From: Hirudinaria manillensis
Lineage: Eukaryota > Annelida > Clitellata > Hirudinida > Hirudinidae
Reading direction: 5' to 3'
DNA length: 64,000 nt
Assembly: GCA_034509925.1 (NCBI GenBank)
Contig: CM067533.1
Span: 4,712,035-4,776,034, forward strand
The notes below the pieces were generated by a model. It ran no database searches. It had not been told where the DNA came from and saw only the letters and a list, made by a program, of their open reading frames with translations. The position numbers were made by a program, and so were the translations under genes. Numbering within the stretch: the first letter of the stretch is position 1; every line of letters begins with the position of its first letter. Positions 12,101-25,500 of the stretch are shown one piece after another.

Positions 12101-15100
12101 TGTATCTTCCTCTCTTTAAAAGAATGATTTTTAACAATTAAATAAAACCGTTCATTTCAAATAATTTGTAAACAAATCTAACTTCAAATAAGTCTTTATT
12201 ATCATACATGATATATGTGTAATGCAAAGATCTACCAGCAAGAATAATGGGCCTTACCTTGCCTGGATAATGGCCAACCATCCTGTGGCAAGAACCCTAT
12301 ACCTCAGGTCGTCCACATACAAAGGTCGTCCGTCCTTCTCCCAAGTGATGATCGGTCGTGGAAACCCATCCGCCTGACACGGAAGAATCACCTCCCTGTC
12401 CTGTATGACTTCATACAAATTCTGGACATTATCGATGCTTGGAGGAACTGAAATGTGATTATTTAAATAAATAATAATAAAACTTATATAAATTAATGTA
12501 TTCTAAGATTTACGTATTAGGTATCAATCAATATATTGATAATTAATTATTATTACTATTAAGTGGTAATAATTCTTGTCATTAACCTTGCACTTCCAGA
12601 CGCACCTGACCGAATGCAGTGCCTGCGTTGTTTTGAGCGACGCAAATGTAGATGCCAGAGTCTTTTGTGTCTGCATCGTGTATCTTGATGGATCCATTTG
12701 GTAACATTTCAAATCCTGAAATCCAATAACGATAGATCAACATTTCAAAATTCTTATATAATGGTAATATCAATGAAATAACATGGTGATGATAAAATAT
12801 ATAGTATTTTTATATAACACTTTATAAGTTTTCCAACATTTCACTAATTAGTTTTACCTGGTATATCTGTGACCATTCTGGTTCCTTTTTGCCAGGTTAT
12901 TTTTGGTTGAGGAACACCAGTGGTTGCACATGGCAATTCAATGGGTTTTCCTAATATGGCTTTCACAATCACTGGTCCATCTTGCTGGATCTTTGGTGGA
13001 ACTACCATTGAGCCAACAAATTTTGATGTTAAATAATTCATTAATCATTAATGATCTTAATCACCATTTTTTGTAAATTCTTCAAAAACACTAATTGATG
13101 CTAATGCATGTTGTCAGAGATTGTTATAAACCTTGCACTGCCAGTTGGATATCACGCATGGCAGTCCCTGCATTGTTCTTAGCGATGCATCTGTATGAGC
13201 CCGTATCATTTACTCTCACTGATGAGATTTGCAGCGATCCAGTTCTCTGAATGGATAGTCCATTACCTGAAATAAATTAAATAAATGCTTCTTCTTAAAG
13301 TCAACCTATCATTAACTAACTTAAAAAGCAAATTAAAGAATGAGATTTTTAAAACTGATTTAAAAGTTAACTATGCTAATGCTAATTATGTTTTAAATGT
13401 AATTAAGATATATTTAGACTACCAGCAGCACCTGGACTAGTTGGAAGTTTGAGTCCATCCTTCTCCCACTGGACTTCAGGTTTCGGAAGTCCCGTGGTTT
13501 CGCACATCAACACGACGCGACTGTTTACGGCTCCGACAACCTCCGTCGGTCCAAGGTCGATGGTTGGAGGAACTGAAAACAAATGAAGTGAACTATTAAA
13601 ATGTCATAAAACGTAATGACTCTCTTGACAAAAATGAAGGCAACCAACCATTAACAGTAATTAAGAAGTCCTTAGTTGAGATTCCTGCATCATTCTGTGC
13701 CATGCAAGTGTACTTGCCACTGTCAACAATCTGGGTGTTGATCACCTCCAATTTTCTTCCTCCGTCCATTACTTGAAGATTGGAATGTAAAATGAAAGAA
13801 TATGATTCGTTGTTCTTCATCCATTTAATTGTTGGTTCTGGAACTCCTGACACTTCACATGTCAAAGTGACTGAATCACCATGTACTACTTCTATTTCTT
13901 GCAGTGTATGATTATCTTCTATTTCTGGAGGTACTAGAAAATCACAAACAGAAACAAAACAGATGCCATATGTTCACAACTAAATGAAAAATATTTCTTA
14001 TGCATGAGTGCCACTCACTCTGAACATTCACTTGAAATCTTTTCATGCTCTGCCCGGCTTCGTTCTTGGCCTCGCAAACATATTTACCAGAGTCCTCAGC
14101 AGTGGCAGAGGAAATTTGCAGGAATTTACCCGATTGAAGGATCAATATCTGAGGATTGATTTGGATTGGCTCATAATCTTTGTACCAAGTTATATTTGGT
14201 TTTGGAACTCCGGACGGGTTACATTCCAGCCTCACAAAATGCCCTTCAAGGACATCAACACTGTGTTCAACGTGACTTTCATACATTCTCGGAGGAACTG
14301 TCAAAGCAATGGTTCCTTTGAGAGTGACCCTGACACAAATTCATTGAAAATGAGATGCACAAACCGAGAACATTAACAAGAAATTGTTTCTTCCTCGACC
14401 CAGCGTCGTTCTTGGCTCTGCACTCGTAAAGGCCAGCATCTCCGATTTGGACATTCCTTAACTTGAATTCACGACCTCCTGCAAGTTCTTGAACGTACAA
14501 ATGCTGAATGTCTAACAATGGGACTTCGCCTTTGAACCACATTATCGAGGGAAAAGGAATTCCGTCGACATAACAGAAGAATGTTGCCGTGTGGTTTTCC
14601 ACCACGTTGACGTGTTCTACCCCTCCTTCACCATCTATGCTTGGAGGAACTACGAATGCAAATTACAGCAGTTATTGAAATTAATTCAAAATATTCAGCA
14701 AAAATGATTTCATCCATTTATATAAAATTGATTTCACCTAAAACATCAAGATGAAAATCCCTTCTCAGGACTCCTGCAGGGTTCTTAGCGAGGCAAGTGA
14801 ATTTGCCAGAATCTGAAACCTGGGTGTTCTTAATTTCCAAATTTCGTCCTCCGCTCTGAAAGTGCAAGTCGTTCGGATGCCCGTCTGCGAAATTCTCGAT
14901 CGGCACGTCGTTCTTCATCCACTGAACGGTTGGCAACGGAACTCCGTCCACCGGACATTCCAGTGTGATCGTCCTGTTGACGATTATCTTGGGATTGTCG
15001 ACCAAGTTGGCCTCGTCAATGGCAGGCGGGACTGAAAGAAATCAAAATGCCATCATTATCAGTTACGTCAATGAAGTTAAGTTGAGAGTAATTTAAATGC

Positions 15101-18100
15101 CTACCATGCACAGACACCACAAAGTCTTGACTCGCTCTGCCAGCATCATTGACGGCTGTGCAGGTGTAGAAAGCGGCATCATCCAGGTCGACCATGGATA
15201 TTTCCAGCTGCCTTCCGCCTAGTAAAATCCTTGTACGATGATTCTCAGAAACCACTTCATTTTCTTTGTACCATGTAATGTTGGGAAATGGAATTCCATG
15301 CACCAAGCAGCTCAAAGTTACTGATCGACTTTTGATCACTTTGACATCTGTTTCCATATTGTCTGTGTCCATTTCGGGAGGAACTTTAAGGAAATATTGT
15401 TGTTATAAATATATAAATATTATTAATTTAAATTATTGATTAATTAAATAATTTACAACATCATTTCATTTAATAAGGTCCACCAACTTTGATCACTCAG
15501 CAACTTCAAAATCATGTCATGGTGCCAAGTTAGGGAATCACATACAAATAGTATTACAAATAATTAAACGATAATCAATAAAATAAATTACCCATGACTG
15601 AAAGGACAAAATCTTGATCGTTAAATCCAGCATCATTTTTGGCAATGCAGGTATAAACGCCAGCGTCATCTGCTTCCGCATGATATATCTCAAGTTGCCT
15701 GCCATTTTCCAGAAGTCTGTACTTGATGTTTGTATCTGTGAGAGACAAACCATTGTGCAGCCAAGAAACAGTGGGAGTGGGTATGCCATGGACATCACAA
15801 AAAATCATAGTGGTCTGACTGAGCAAAACCTTGGAATTTAAAGGTGAACTTGTGTTCAGGTTAATCTCAGGAGACACTGTAAAGTAATGCAACAAACTTG
15901 TGAAAATCAGGATTTAAAAGCAAGTTTTAAAAAGCACTTTAAATCGAGATTCTTACCAAGCACAACAAACTCATAGCTCAAGTGATCGGAACCAGCTTCA
16001 TTTTCGGCTTTACATTCGATCGTGCCAGCATCTGATTCTTTGGAAGAAAGAAATTCCAACCTCCTTCCGCCATTGTGTACGATTACGTTGTCGGATGCAC
16101 CTCGGATGATTTCCAATCCGTTTTTATACCAGGCTATTTTTGGGATCGGGATGCCCACAGCAGGACACTCAAATGTTTTTGGATGATTTAAGATAGCATT
16201 AGTGTGCAAATCCATTCCTATTTTATCAATACTGGCAGGAACTGTCAATAGATGCAAATAAAAGCATTTAATAATAAACATGGTTCTATACAAATACAAG
16301 ATTACAAGAGGTCCTATTCAGCCCATATGTGGAGCATGTTATATTCATATATTATGTGACTTTATTATATGAGATGATATAGGCTGAGTTTTTAAGACAA
16401 CAATATTGCTATTACTAATAATATTGCAAGTGTTACTCAGAAACATAACATGCACACCTTGAAAAGTGGCTTGCATCATTCAATAACATGCATACCTAAT
16501 CATTCATGCCTCAGCAAAAAGGTTGGCTAATTGACTGTTACAATGATATGGTAATCAACAAGTTGAGCACAATGAGTGCTTTGATAATTTTAGAATTCAT
16601 TACATTAAACAATGTGATGGGGCCAAACAAGTTTTGGATTTATCTTAGATACTTCAGTTGAATTTATGGATCATTATTTGCAGCTCTGGAATGGTTCATG
16701 ATTCAGAAATTAATTTTTTATCCCTGATGAAATGGATTTAATACTTAAATTTAAGATAATATTTCCTTCTTGCAAACAGTCTTTCCCAGTCAATGGCAAT
16801 AGGACATTATTTTGAAAGCAGTCAACAACCTATGACTGAAAGCAACTGACGACTCACTGAGCACTGATAGGTGGAAATCAAGGTTGTCATTTCCTGCTTT
16901 GTTGCTAGCCACACACCTGTAGCTCCCAGAATCGCCTAAGACTGCATTAGATATTCTCAACTGCCTTCCTTCAGACAGAGTATTTAAATTACTTCCAGGT
17001 GCATTTCCAATCACGGCCCCATTCTTCAGCCAAACCACCTGAGGTCTAGGGTTGCCATTAGCATTGCAATTCAAAATAATTGTTCTGTTCAGAATAACTG
17101 TTGGAGATAGTGACATATCCTCTCTCAATATGTGAGGGACCTCTGCAAATGTATTTTATCGTTAGCAAATTGTGGACGAATTTCAATCCGTCGATGGACT
17201 TGCCGAGGACTCTGAGAAGGAATTCCTTTTCGTCCTCTCCTGCTTTGTTCGTCGCTTTGCACGTCACCTTTCCGGAATGTTGCGAGTTTGCGTGTTTTAT
17301 TACGAGAACGTCCCCGTTGATTTCGATGCCGTCCGCATCCGACCGAACGGGTTCGCCGTCTCTGTACCACTCCACGTCTGGCACCGGTATCCCGAAAGCT
17401 GAGCAGTGGAGCACGACCGAGTTATTGGCTATGACTTCTTGTCGATCGACAACTGATGAGTGTTCGATCTGTGCTGGGACTGCAAAATTTAATCATTGCT
17501 TTGCTACTTAGATGACGTGATGTTGTGATGATTGATAAACGATTGTTCACCTAGAATATTTAGGTCAAACTTTCTCGTAACTTCTCCTGCCGGATTCTTT
17601 GCGATGCACGTGTACCTGTCTTCGTCGGAAAGCTCCAAAGAGCTGATCTCGAGCTGTCTACCACCCATCAAAATGTGAACATTTCCCCTCCCTGGTGTAA
17701 GCAATTGTTCACCTTTGTACCAAACAATTTCTGGAGGAGGAATGCCAGACGCAGGACAATTGATGGTTATCGGCTCGTAAATTATTCCAGACAGAATCTG
17801 CAGAGATTCTTCATCCTCGAAATATGGTCGAACTGGCAATAACATAATAAAGAGAATACAATAAATGAAATATAATACAATATAATTTATAAATAAAAAA
17901 ATAGAAAAAATAAAGTGAATTATAAAAATAAATCCTTGCACTAAAATGAAAATGCTGGCATGATGTAAAATGTATCACTCAGTGGCATAAAATGTCAATG
18001 GAAGCAAGATTAACATCATTAGCTATTGATATATTTATTCCGTTGTTTCTTACCATAGACATCCAAGTCAAAGTTCCTTTCTATTTCACCAGCAAGATTT

Positions 18101-21100
18101 TTAGCCACGCAGGTGTATCTGGCAGAATCTTCATTTGTGGCCACTTGGATCACCAATTCCCTTCCCCCATCGGTTATTTTAACTCGACTCTCTTCTTCGT
18201 TCAAAGTGCTAAGCTCTTCTCCATTTTTATACCAAGTTATTGAAGGTGGAGGAGTGGCATAAACGTGGCAGTTTAGAATCACAGTTCCGTTCATCAGGAC
18301 GTTTTGATTCTGCACTCCGTCGTCATCTTCATCATCCAACGAGTCATCAAAATCACCGAATCTCGGAGGCACTGAAATAGAATAAATATCTTGTAAAGTC
18401 TCCATGGAGACAGAAAATCGAAGTGACAGCTTGACTAACGGAAAACCTCGAGTCGTATGTGGTGGGAAGCAGATCCCGCCAAATTCTCGGCAACGCAACT
18501 GAATTCCCCCGCGTGGCTCTCTTTTGCGTAATCGATTTGTAGGGATCCATCAGGCAGGAACGTCAAGTTTGGATCATTAGAATGAGTCATGTCCTCCCCA
18601 TTTTTGAACCACCTCACGGTCGGAATGGGGGTGCCTTGAGCACGACACGGCAGTATTACTTGGTTGTTTTCTATCGTCGACAAATCATTGACGGCATGCT
18701 CGATTATAGTTGGAGCCTCTGCATCAAAAATAAACAATGTACATCAGAATTATAATCATATTTTTGAGCCACACCTCCTAGTCCAGCATAAGACTCTCTC
18801 AATCCACCTTAAGACTATTATTATTAGCTGGAAATAATTAGGTTAAAAAAGCACTACCAAGATTGACTTAAAAATGTTTCTACCTACCATGGACAATTAC
18901 ATTTGTCTCCTGCATGATGACTCCAGCAATATTCTCAGCAATACATAAATATCTGCCGCTGTCGCTCACATCAGCAACCTTGATTTCCAAGGAGCCATTA
19001 TTCCACAAAATGTATCTACGTGGGGATGACTGAAAATTCAGCTTCAACAGATCTTTTTTCCATTGCAAGTCTGGTTTTGGATCTCCAATGACATCACAAG
19101 GAATAGAAATTTGGCCTCCAGCATTAACGACCATAGTTTCAGGAGCTACATGTTCAAATCTTGGTGGAACTGTTAACAAATGTCTTCATTACTATTCAGG
19201 CTGCAAATTGTTTCTAAACACTCCTTACCTTGTACATTCAGTGTGATCATCTTCTGAGCGGTGCCTGCATCACTTGAAGCAGTGCACAAATACTTTCCAG
19301 AATCTTCTACCATCACTCTGCTGATTCTCATGAAACCATTAGGCAAGAACATGTGTCTGCCAGTTTGATTGTTGAGTTTTCCATCTGGTGTGCTCCATGT
19401 TATTCCAGGAGTTGGATTTCCAGTCGCTTCACAGGCCAATTGCACAGGATTGTTGACCACAACATTTACTTCTGATACCTCATCCAATATGGTTGGAGGT
19501 GCTGATTAGCATCAAACAGAATATTTTCAACATGTAAATGTGCAACGTCATAGCTTCTATTTACAATAACTAATAATTCATTTTTACCACAATATTAAAC
19601 CAATTAACTTATTATATAAACGCTTTGCAAATATTCATCATAATATTAAATAATGTTATCATATTCTTGACTCAAATAAGTTTTAAAAGTATAATAATTA
19701 TATAATAATTATGATTCCAACAACAACATGGACAAAAATTAGACTGCCATTAAGCAAAGGCTAAATAAATCTCCAACAACTGTAAGATGCAGTCAACTTG
19801 CTGAGGTGCAAATCATCACAATGCTTAAAGTAAATGAGTTATTGTTTTCGAGCTTGATTTGCATAATCATGTCCCACAGCATTCGCACAAATGAAAGCAG
19901 AAAATAACTTTTAAAAAAGTTTACTCTCCACTAAAGTATTACCTACTTTTGACAAATAAAGTCATTCGTTTTTCTTTTATACCTGCCAAGTTGATGGCAG
20001 TACAAGAGTAGGCAGCAGTATCATCATGTCTGACATTAAAAATGTCCAAATCTCCATTTTCATTGAGAAAATAGTGAGGGTCATTTTCGTAAATCTTTAC
20101 ACCATTTCTTGTCCAAGAAATCATAGGTTTGGGATGTCCAGTGACGTGGCAGGGCAGTCGAACTGAGTTTCCTTCAAGTGCATTGAATTCTGATGGAGAG
20201 GGTGCTATGGATGGTGGTACTGAAAGCATTCATTAACACTTCTTTGTCACATCATTTCTGATATTTATTCTAACATTTCAAGACAAAATTTGATGAAAGG
20301 AGAAATTAAAGGGCAACATTTACTTAAATAATATTTGTTATTAACTTTTATCAAAAGCTATTGCAATGTTTTATCTTATTTAGCTTAATAAAAATTAATT
20401 TGAATTTTGTTCATGGCAAGAGCATCTTAAACTATTATTGAGTGGCACTTTGTAACTGAACTTTTAATAATTGATTTTAATAATATAAATGGCCACTACA
20501 TTAATATTAATGTTTTTGTCATTGCAGCCAAGAATCAACTTTTATTCCAAGACACAAGCAAATTTTCAAGCCAAATCACCTTGAATGTCTAACTTGATGA
20601 CCTGAGTAGTGTTGCCGCCTTCATTATGAGCTATGCACATGTAGTCTCCTACATCAGCCCTGCTTACTTTTTTGATTTGCAAATTTCCCAACGAATTACT
20701 GATGATCTTCTTTCCATCTAAATTGATAAGTTCCCCCGTCTTGTACCAGACGATCTTGGGGGTCGGATAACCGTGCAAAACGATGCAGGACAACGCAGCA
20801 TCTCGGCCTTCGGCCACTTCCAAGTTTGGACTGGAATATGCAATGACGGGCTTAACTGAAATGTTTAAACAATATTTTTAATGTTAACAATATTCCTGTC
20901 TAAAAAATTAAACACGTATTCTCAAAAATTTCGCTGAAGAATGAACAACAAAAAAAGATTGTCATGGCCATGGTAAAAAAAAACATCGACAAAAACTTTG
21001 AAAGGATACAAATGATCCTCGAACACAAAGGTAACGAGCCGGAGAAAAAAGTGACGGGCGGGCCATATTTACGGACACAAAGCATAAATCACAAAAAGTC

Positions 21101-22564
21101 TACTCAGAAAGATGAAATTTGAAACAACGAGCCATTTTTGTCGGTGGCAGTATTTTTTATTATTGAAACAATTCCTAAGTGAGTGAAAATTATTTGGTGT
21201 CATTGTAACCTTGCCTCAAAGAATGAACAAATAAAAATGCTCAAGGTCCCTTTTGCGATTAGTCGGTTATTTAAACACGCGCCATTAACCGATGATTATT
21301 TTAATATTCATGATGGATGACCCGTGTCTCGTGACGATCATTACAAAGTCATTTTAGACAAAAATTCATCCACGCATATTTACGCACATTTATATGTTCC
21401 CGTATGCATATTTAATACATTTATATTTGAACATTTAACCATATTTCAATCAATCAGTTATACTACAATCAATACCAGGTTATAATATAAATATATGTAT
21501 TTGCATCTAATTAATGGTGATGGATGATGAAATTGGTCTGTCATCCATGATAAATAAAGCAATGCTAATAAAAATTTGATGTAATTTACTGCAAGAATGA
21601 AGCAATGAGAAAAATTGCAAAAACATTCTTAAAAATCCTCTTAAAACAATCTTCTTGTAAGCAATCCATTTCTTGGGATTGGCATAATAAATATTAATAG
21701 AAGTTTATAATCTTCCAATAAAACTTTTAGTTTAAGAAACAATATATCATACCACCTCATCACTGAGTGACCATACATGGCTAAATGGCTTTATAAATTA
21801 GTCATTAATGTTATAATTATTGTGAAGGTAAGTGTCCTAATTCTAAATCAGAAAAGCTGTTGTTGAAGATATTATTGAGGTCCTTTGGTAAGTTACTGCA
21901 AACACGAATAATAAATTAACCAATACCTATTCCTGTTACATCAAGGTATGCTGAACTCTCAACAGATCCGAATTCATTTGAAGCAGAACAAGTGTACATC
22001 CCTTCATCCTCTTTTTGAACATCTGTATATAATAATATATAATTAGAATATAACTTATATAATATTTAAAAATAATTGTTATTTCATTGTGTCAGAATAA
22101 TAATTATATTACCAAACAAAATCATGTCCCATCACATTCAAACAGCAAATATAATAACTTAATGTAATTAATGCTATATGCAATAGAAAATATATTATAT
22201 GTAAATATATTGTACGTTGTAGTGGTCAAAAAAAAATTATTTATTTGTAATTTATTACACATTATGCATTAATGTTTGATTAATTTTGTTCATTCTATAG
22301 AAAGCAACATTCATCCCAAACTTGAAGAACATATTTTGGACATTATTTGGAAGATACTCAATCTACAATGAAGTTTTACTAAGTTGAAGTGCAGGTCGTG
22401 ACCAGCGATGGAGAAAATCACCAGTATAGTGATTTGAAATCAAAATCAAATTAGTCAGCTACATGATTTTGATTTGAAATCACTGGTTGTGACACAATTT
22501 CTAGACAATTCTGCTATGTATTACTTTGCTATGTGTGTCCTTATCACTGTCATTGCAATGCCAT

Positions 22565-22595
<31 letters not shown>

Positions 22596-25500
22596 GCAAA
22601 ATTTAATTAATGATGTCGTTTGTAAAATTTGATAAAGTAATACAAACTTTGAATGAACAGAGCACCATTTTGAAGCACTTTAATGTTCCGATTCACGAAA
22701 TCAATCGGGGTGCCGTAATCTTTACTCCAGGTTGTTGTGGGGGTTGGTTTACCATTAGAGGTGCAGAACATGGTGGTGTTTTTCAATATTTCTACCTCTT
22801 GGTTTTGAGGAGGCCGTACGATAACAGGTGATGCTAAGGTGAGTACATGTTATGCACTACTTGTGACATTTCATAAATTCGTACAATATTGCTTGTTATG
22901 TGTAATAAAGATGCATACATCCAATGTCCAGTCTGAAGACTTTCAAAGCAGAACCAGCGCTATTGGATGCCATACATTGGTAGTCACCACTGTCAATTTC
23001 TTGGGTCCCATCAATGGTCAGAGTTCCACTCTCGCTTAAGTGAATGAATGATAATTCTTGAAGCTAAAAGGAAAATTAATTTTTGATGGCATGGAACATC
23101 AGAATGAAAATATTTTATTCCCAACTTCGACGCCATTTTTAGACCAGGAAATTTCAGGATGTGGGATCCCAGTGGCTCTGCATTCAAGGACAGCGTTATC
23201 TCCATTGTTCACAAGTACATAAGTGTTTTCATCCAAGATTTTGGGGCTTTCTAAAGAAATTGTACTAATTTAAAAAAAAAAAATCTAATACATTGGAGAT
23301 AAAATGGAAGGGAACCTGTATAATCGAGTCTGGCAGAGACAGATTCTGATCCCAGATAATTCGTGCCGACGCATTCCCAAGATCCGTCGTCCTCCTTATT
23401 GGCTCCGAGTATGATCAGACGTCCATCTTCGGTGACATTCACCCTACCATCCGATTGGAGAGATTTTCCAGATCTTTTCCATTCAACATATGGCCTAGGA
23501 TGACCTTCTGCTGAACACTGAAGACTTACTTGTTGACCTTCAATAAAATTCTGCTTTGTGGGCTTCAAGACCACCACCGGTTTCTCTAATTACGAATAAA
23601 AAAAGGTGTTTATTTAACCGAGAATTGTAATCAATTTGTATGGAAATTTATTTTTAATTTGTTGTGAAATGTCTAAAATGAAATCATTTACTATGAATAA
23701 AAAGAGGGACAAACTCCTCGTTGAAGCCCCCTTCGTTCGAAGCTCGACACACGTAAACTCCTTCGTCTAATGAGTCGACGTTCCTAGGTGATGGATAGTT
23801 TTACACTAATGTTGGTAAATAATACGTTAGTAAATAATATGCTAATAATAATATGTTGTTAAGGTTAATTAAATAGTACTATTAATACTATTTTTGTCTA
23901 ATTGCAATTAATTGGCCACAAAGAATTACAGAAAGGCATGGGATTTGTGAAATAATTATAATAATAATAATATAATAATAATAATAATTATTATTATTAT
24001 TATTATTATGATTATTATAATTATAATAATTATTATTATTAGTAGTATTATTATTAATACTGACTTTATTAAAATTAATAATAACTTTTTATTTTACTTA
24101 ATCAAAAAGGATCCATTTGTGAGTATAACATGTTTTCCATCAAGAATCTCGAACTGTCTGTCATCAGAAATTCTTTTGTCCCACGTGACGTTGAAGTCCA
24201 CAGAACTGCTTGCAATGCAGGACAACACTACATTCGTTCCTGGCGCCGCATAAACTTCACCGGGCTTTCGTATCGAGGGTGGCGGATCTTTGGAAATAAA
24301 TTCAAAATTCAAATCAATTGAAAATAATTCGTAAATATTTCAAATTAAACCTTTGATGTCCAAAAATGTAGACGCGATGTTCCAACCGGCCGCACTCGAA
24401 GCATTGCAACTGTAAATGCCTTCGGACGTTGGCTTCACGTTTGCCAGGCTTAATGTTGCATTAGCATTTCCTCTGTTTAGAAAACAAAACAGTGTATAGA
24501 AGTAAGTGAGTGGACATCATTAATTAGTAGTGAACTATGCATTCCTACTCATAGTAAAACATGTCTGTTATTTCTGCTCCATCCTTCGTCCACTGGAGCG
24601 TCAACGGAATGACGCTCTTGACGTGGCAAGTCAAGTTGACCGACTGGCCGTAGTAACCGATCGTTTCGTTTTCCAAGGAAACCTCGGGAGGTTCGGGATC
24701 GACGGCGCTTATGGCCGTCGGAGTAATTCTTTGGAAAGGGAAGCCTGCCTCGTCCATGCCATTCACCTGTTGGATGAAATATCAATGTTCTTCTAGATGA
24801 GGATAAACAAACATTCAATCAAGAAATTGTTTAACTGCAAACCCTCAGGTAGAAATAATCGAGAGGTGAAGTGAAATTGGAAATGTTGTAAATGTGGGGA
24901 TGGGAAGGCTCGTAAGACGTCGAGAGTTCCATCAACGAGTTTCCGTGCAAATCCAGGAAGACGACGTCATTTATTCGTCCAGGGAAGTTCAACTCCGTGG
25001 CATTGACCAATAGATTTGTAGTTATGCCTGCAGTCGACAGCAAACAGCAACCGATTAATCATTTCTTTATGTTCGGCTTTTGTCTTGCACGAGATAAAAA
25101 GATTTTTTAAAGGGTGGATAACATGTTAACAATGAGCTCTGGGCGTGGGAGAGATGGCTTTTGAACACAAAGAACTAATGGCAAATCTGACAAAAAAAAT
25201 TGATTTGCAACTGCTTTGAAATCCCAAAATAAATTTAATAAATATGAAGGCTTAAGAATAATTTGGTTAAAAGATGGTTGTTTGTAAAGCAACAGTCCAC
25301 AACACCAGATTTTAATTTGATTTAAATTTTATTTTAATGTTATTTAATACTGGATTTGTTATAATTAGCTCAGATTTCCTGAATGATTCTTTTTTTGGTT
25401 TGTATCCAAATTTTGCCTTTCTCTTTGAGGTGAGCCACTTAAATAATCTAGGCATGTGGACTCCATATATTGTGGAGCATAGCCAGAACATACGATTATT

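Larger units (their letters stand above)
9832..24766 (-). other. HMCN1: Hemicentin immunoglobulin (I-set) array, about 28 domains
   Basis: Successive modules each show the I-set pattern: a first Cys in a context like LxC, a central Trp in xxVxWxKN, and DxGxYxCxAxNxAG near the end. Counted from the N-terminus, Ig1-Ig5 (24766 down to about 21930) are mostly split in two exons. Ig6-Ig21 (about 20860 down to 13648) are sixteen consecutive one-exon domains of about 280-320 nt with phase-1 borders. Ig22-Ig28 (13575 down to 9832) are again split. One late domain is in three pieces with a 39-nt microexon at 10992-11030. Such arrays act as long spacers and self-association surfaces. The count is by eye and could be off by one. 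Confidence 0.88.

Noticed and set aside
14008..14376. 122-codon plus-strand ORF
   Set aside because: Opposite two hemicentin Ig exons and the intron between them; no homology.
17101..17511. 136-codon plus-strand ORF
   Set aside because: Lies opposite the hemicentin Ig13 exon and the adjacent intron; composition fits an antisense shadow.
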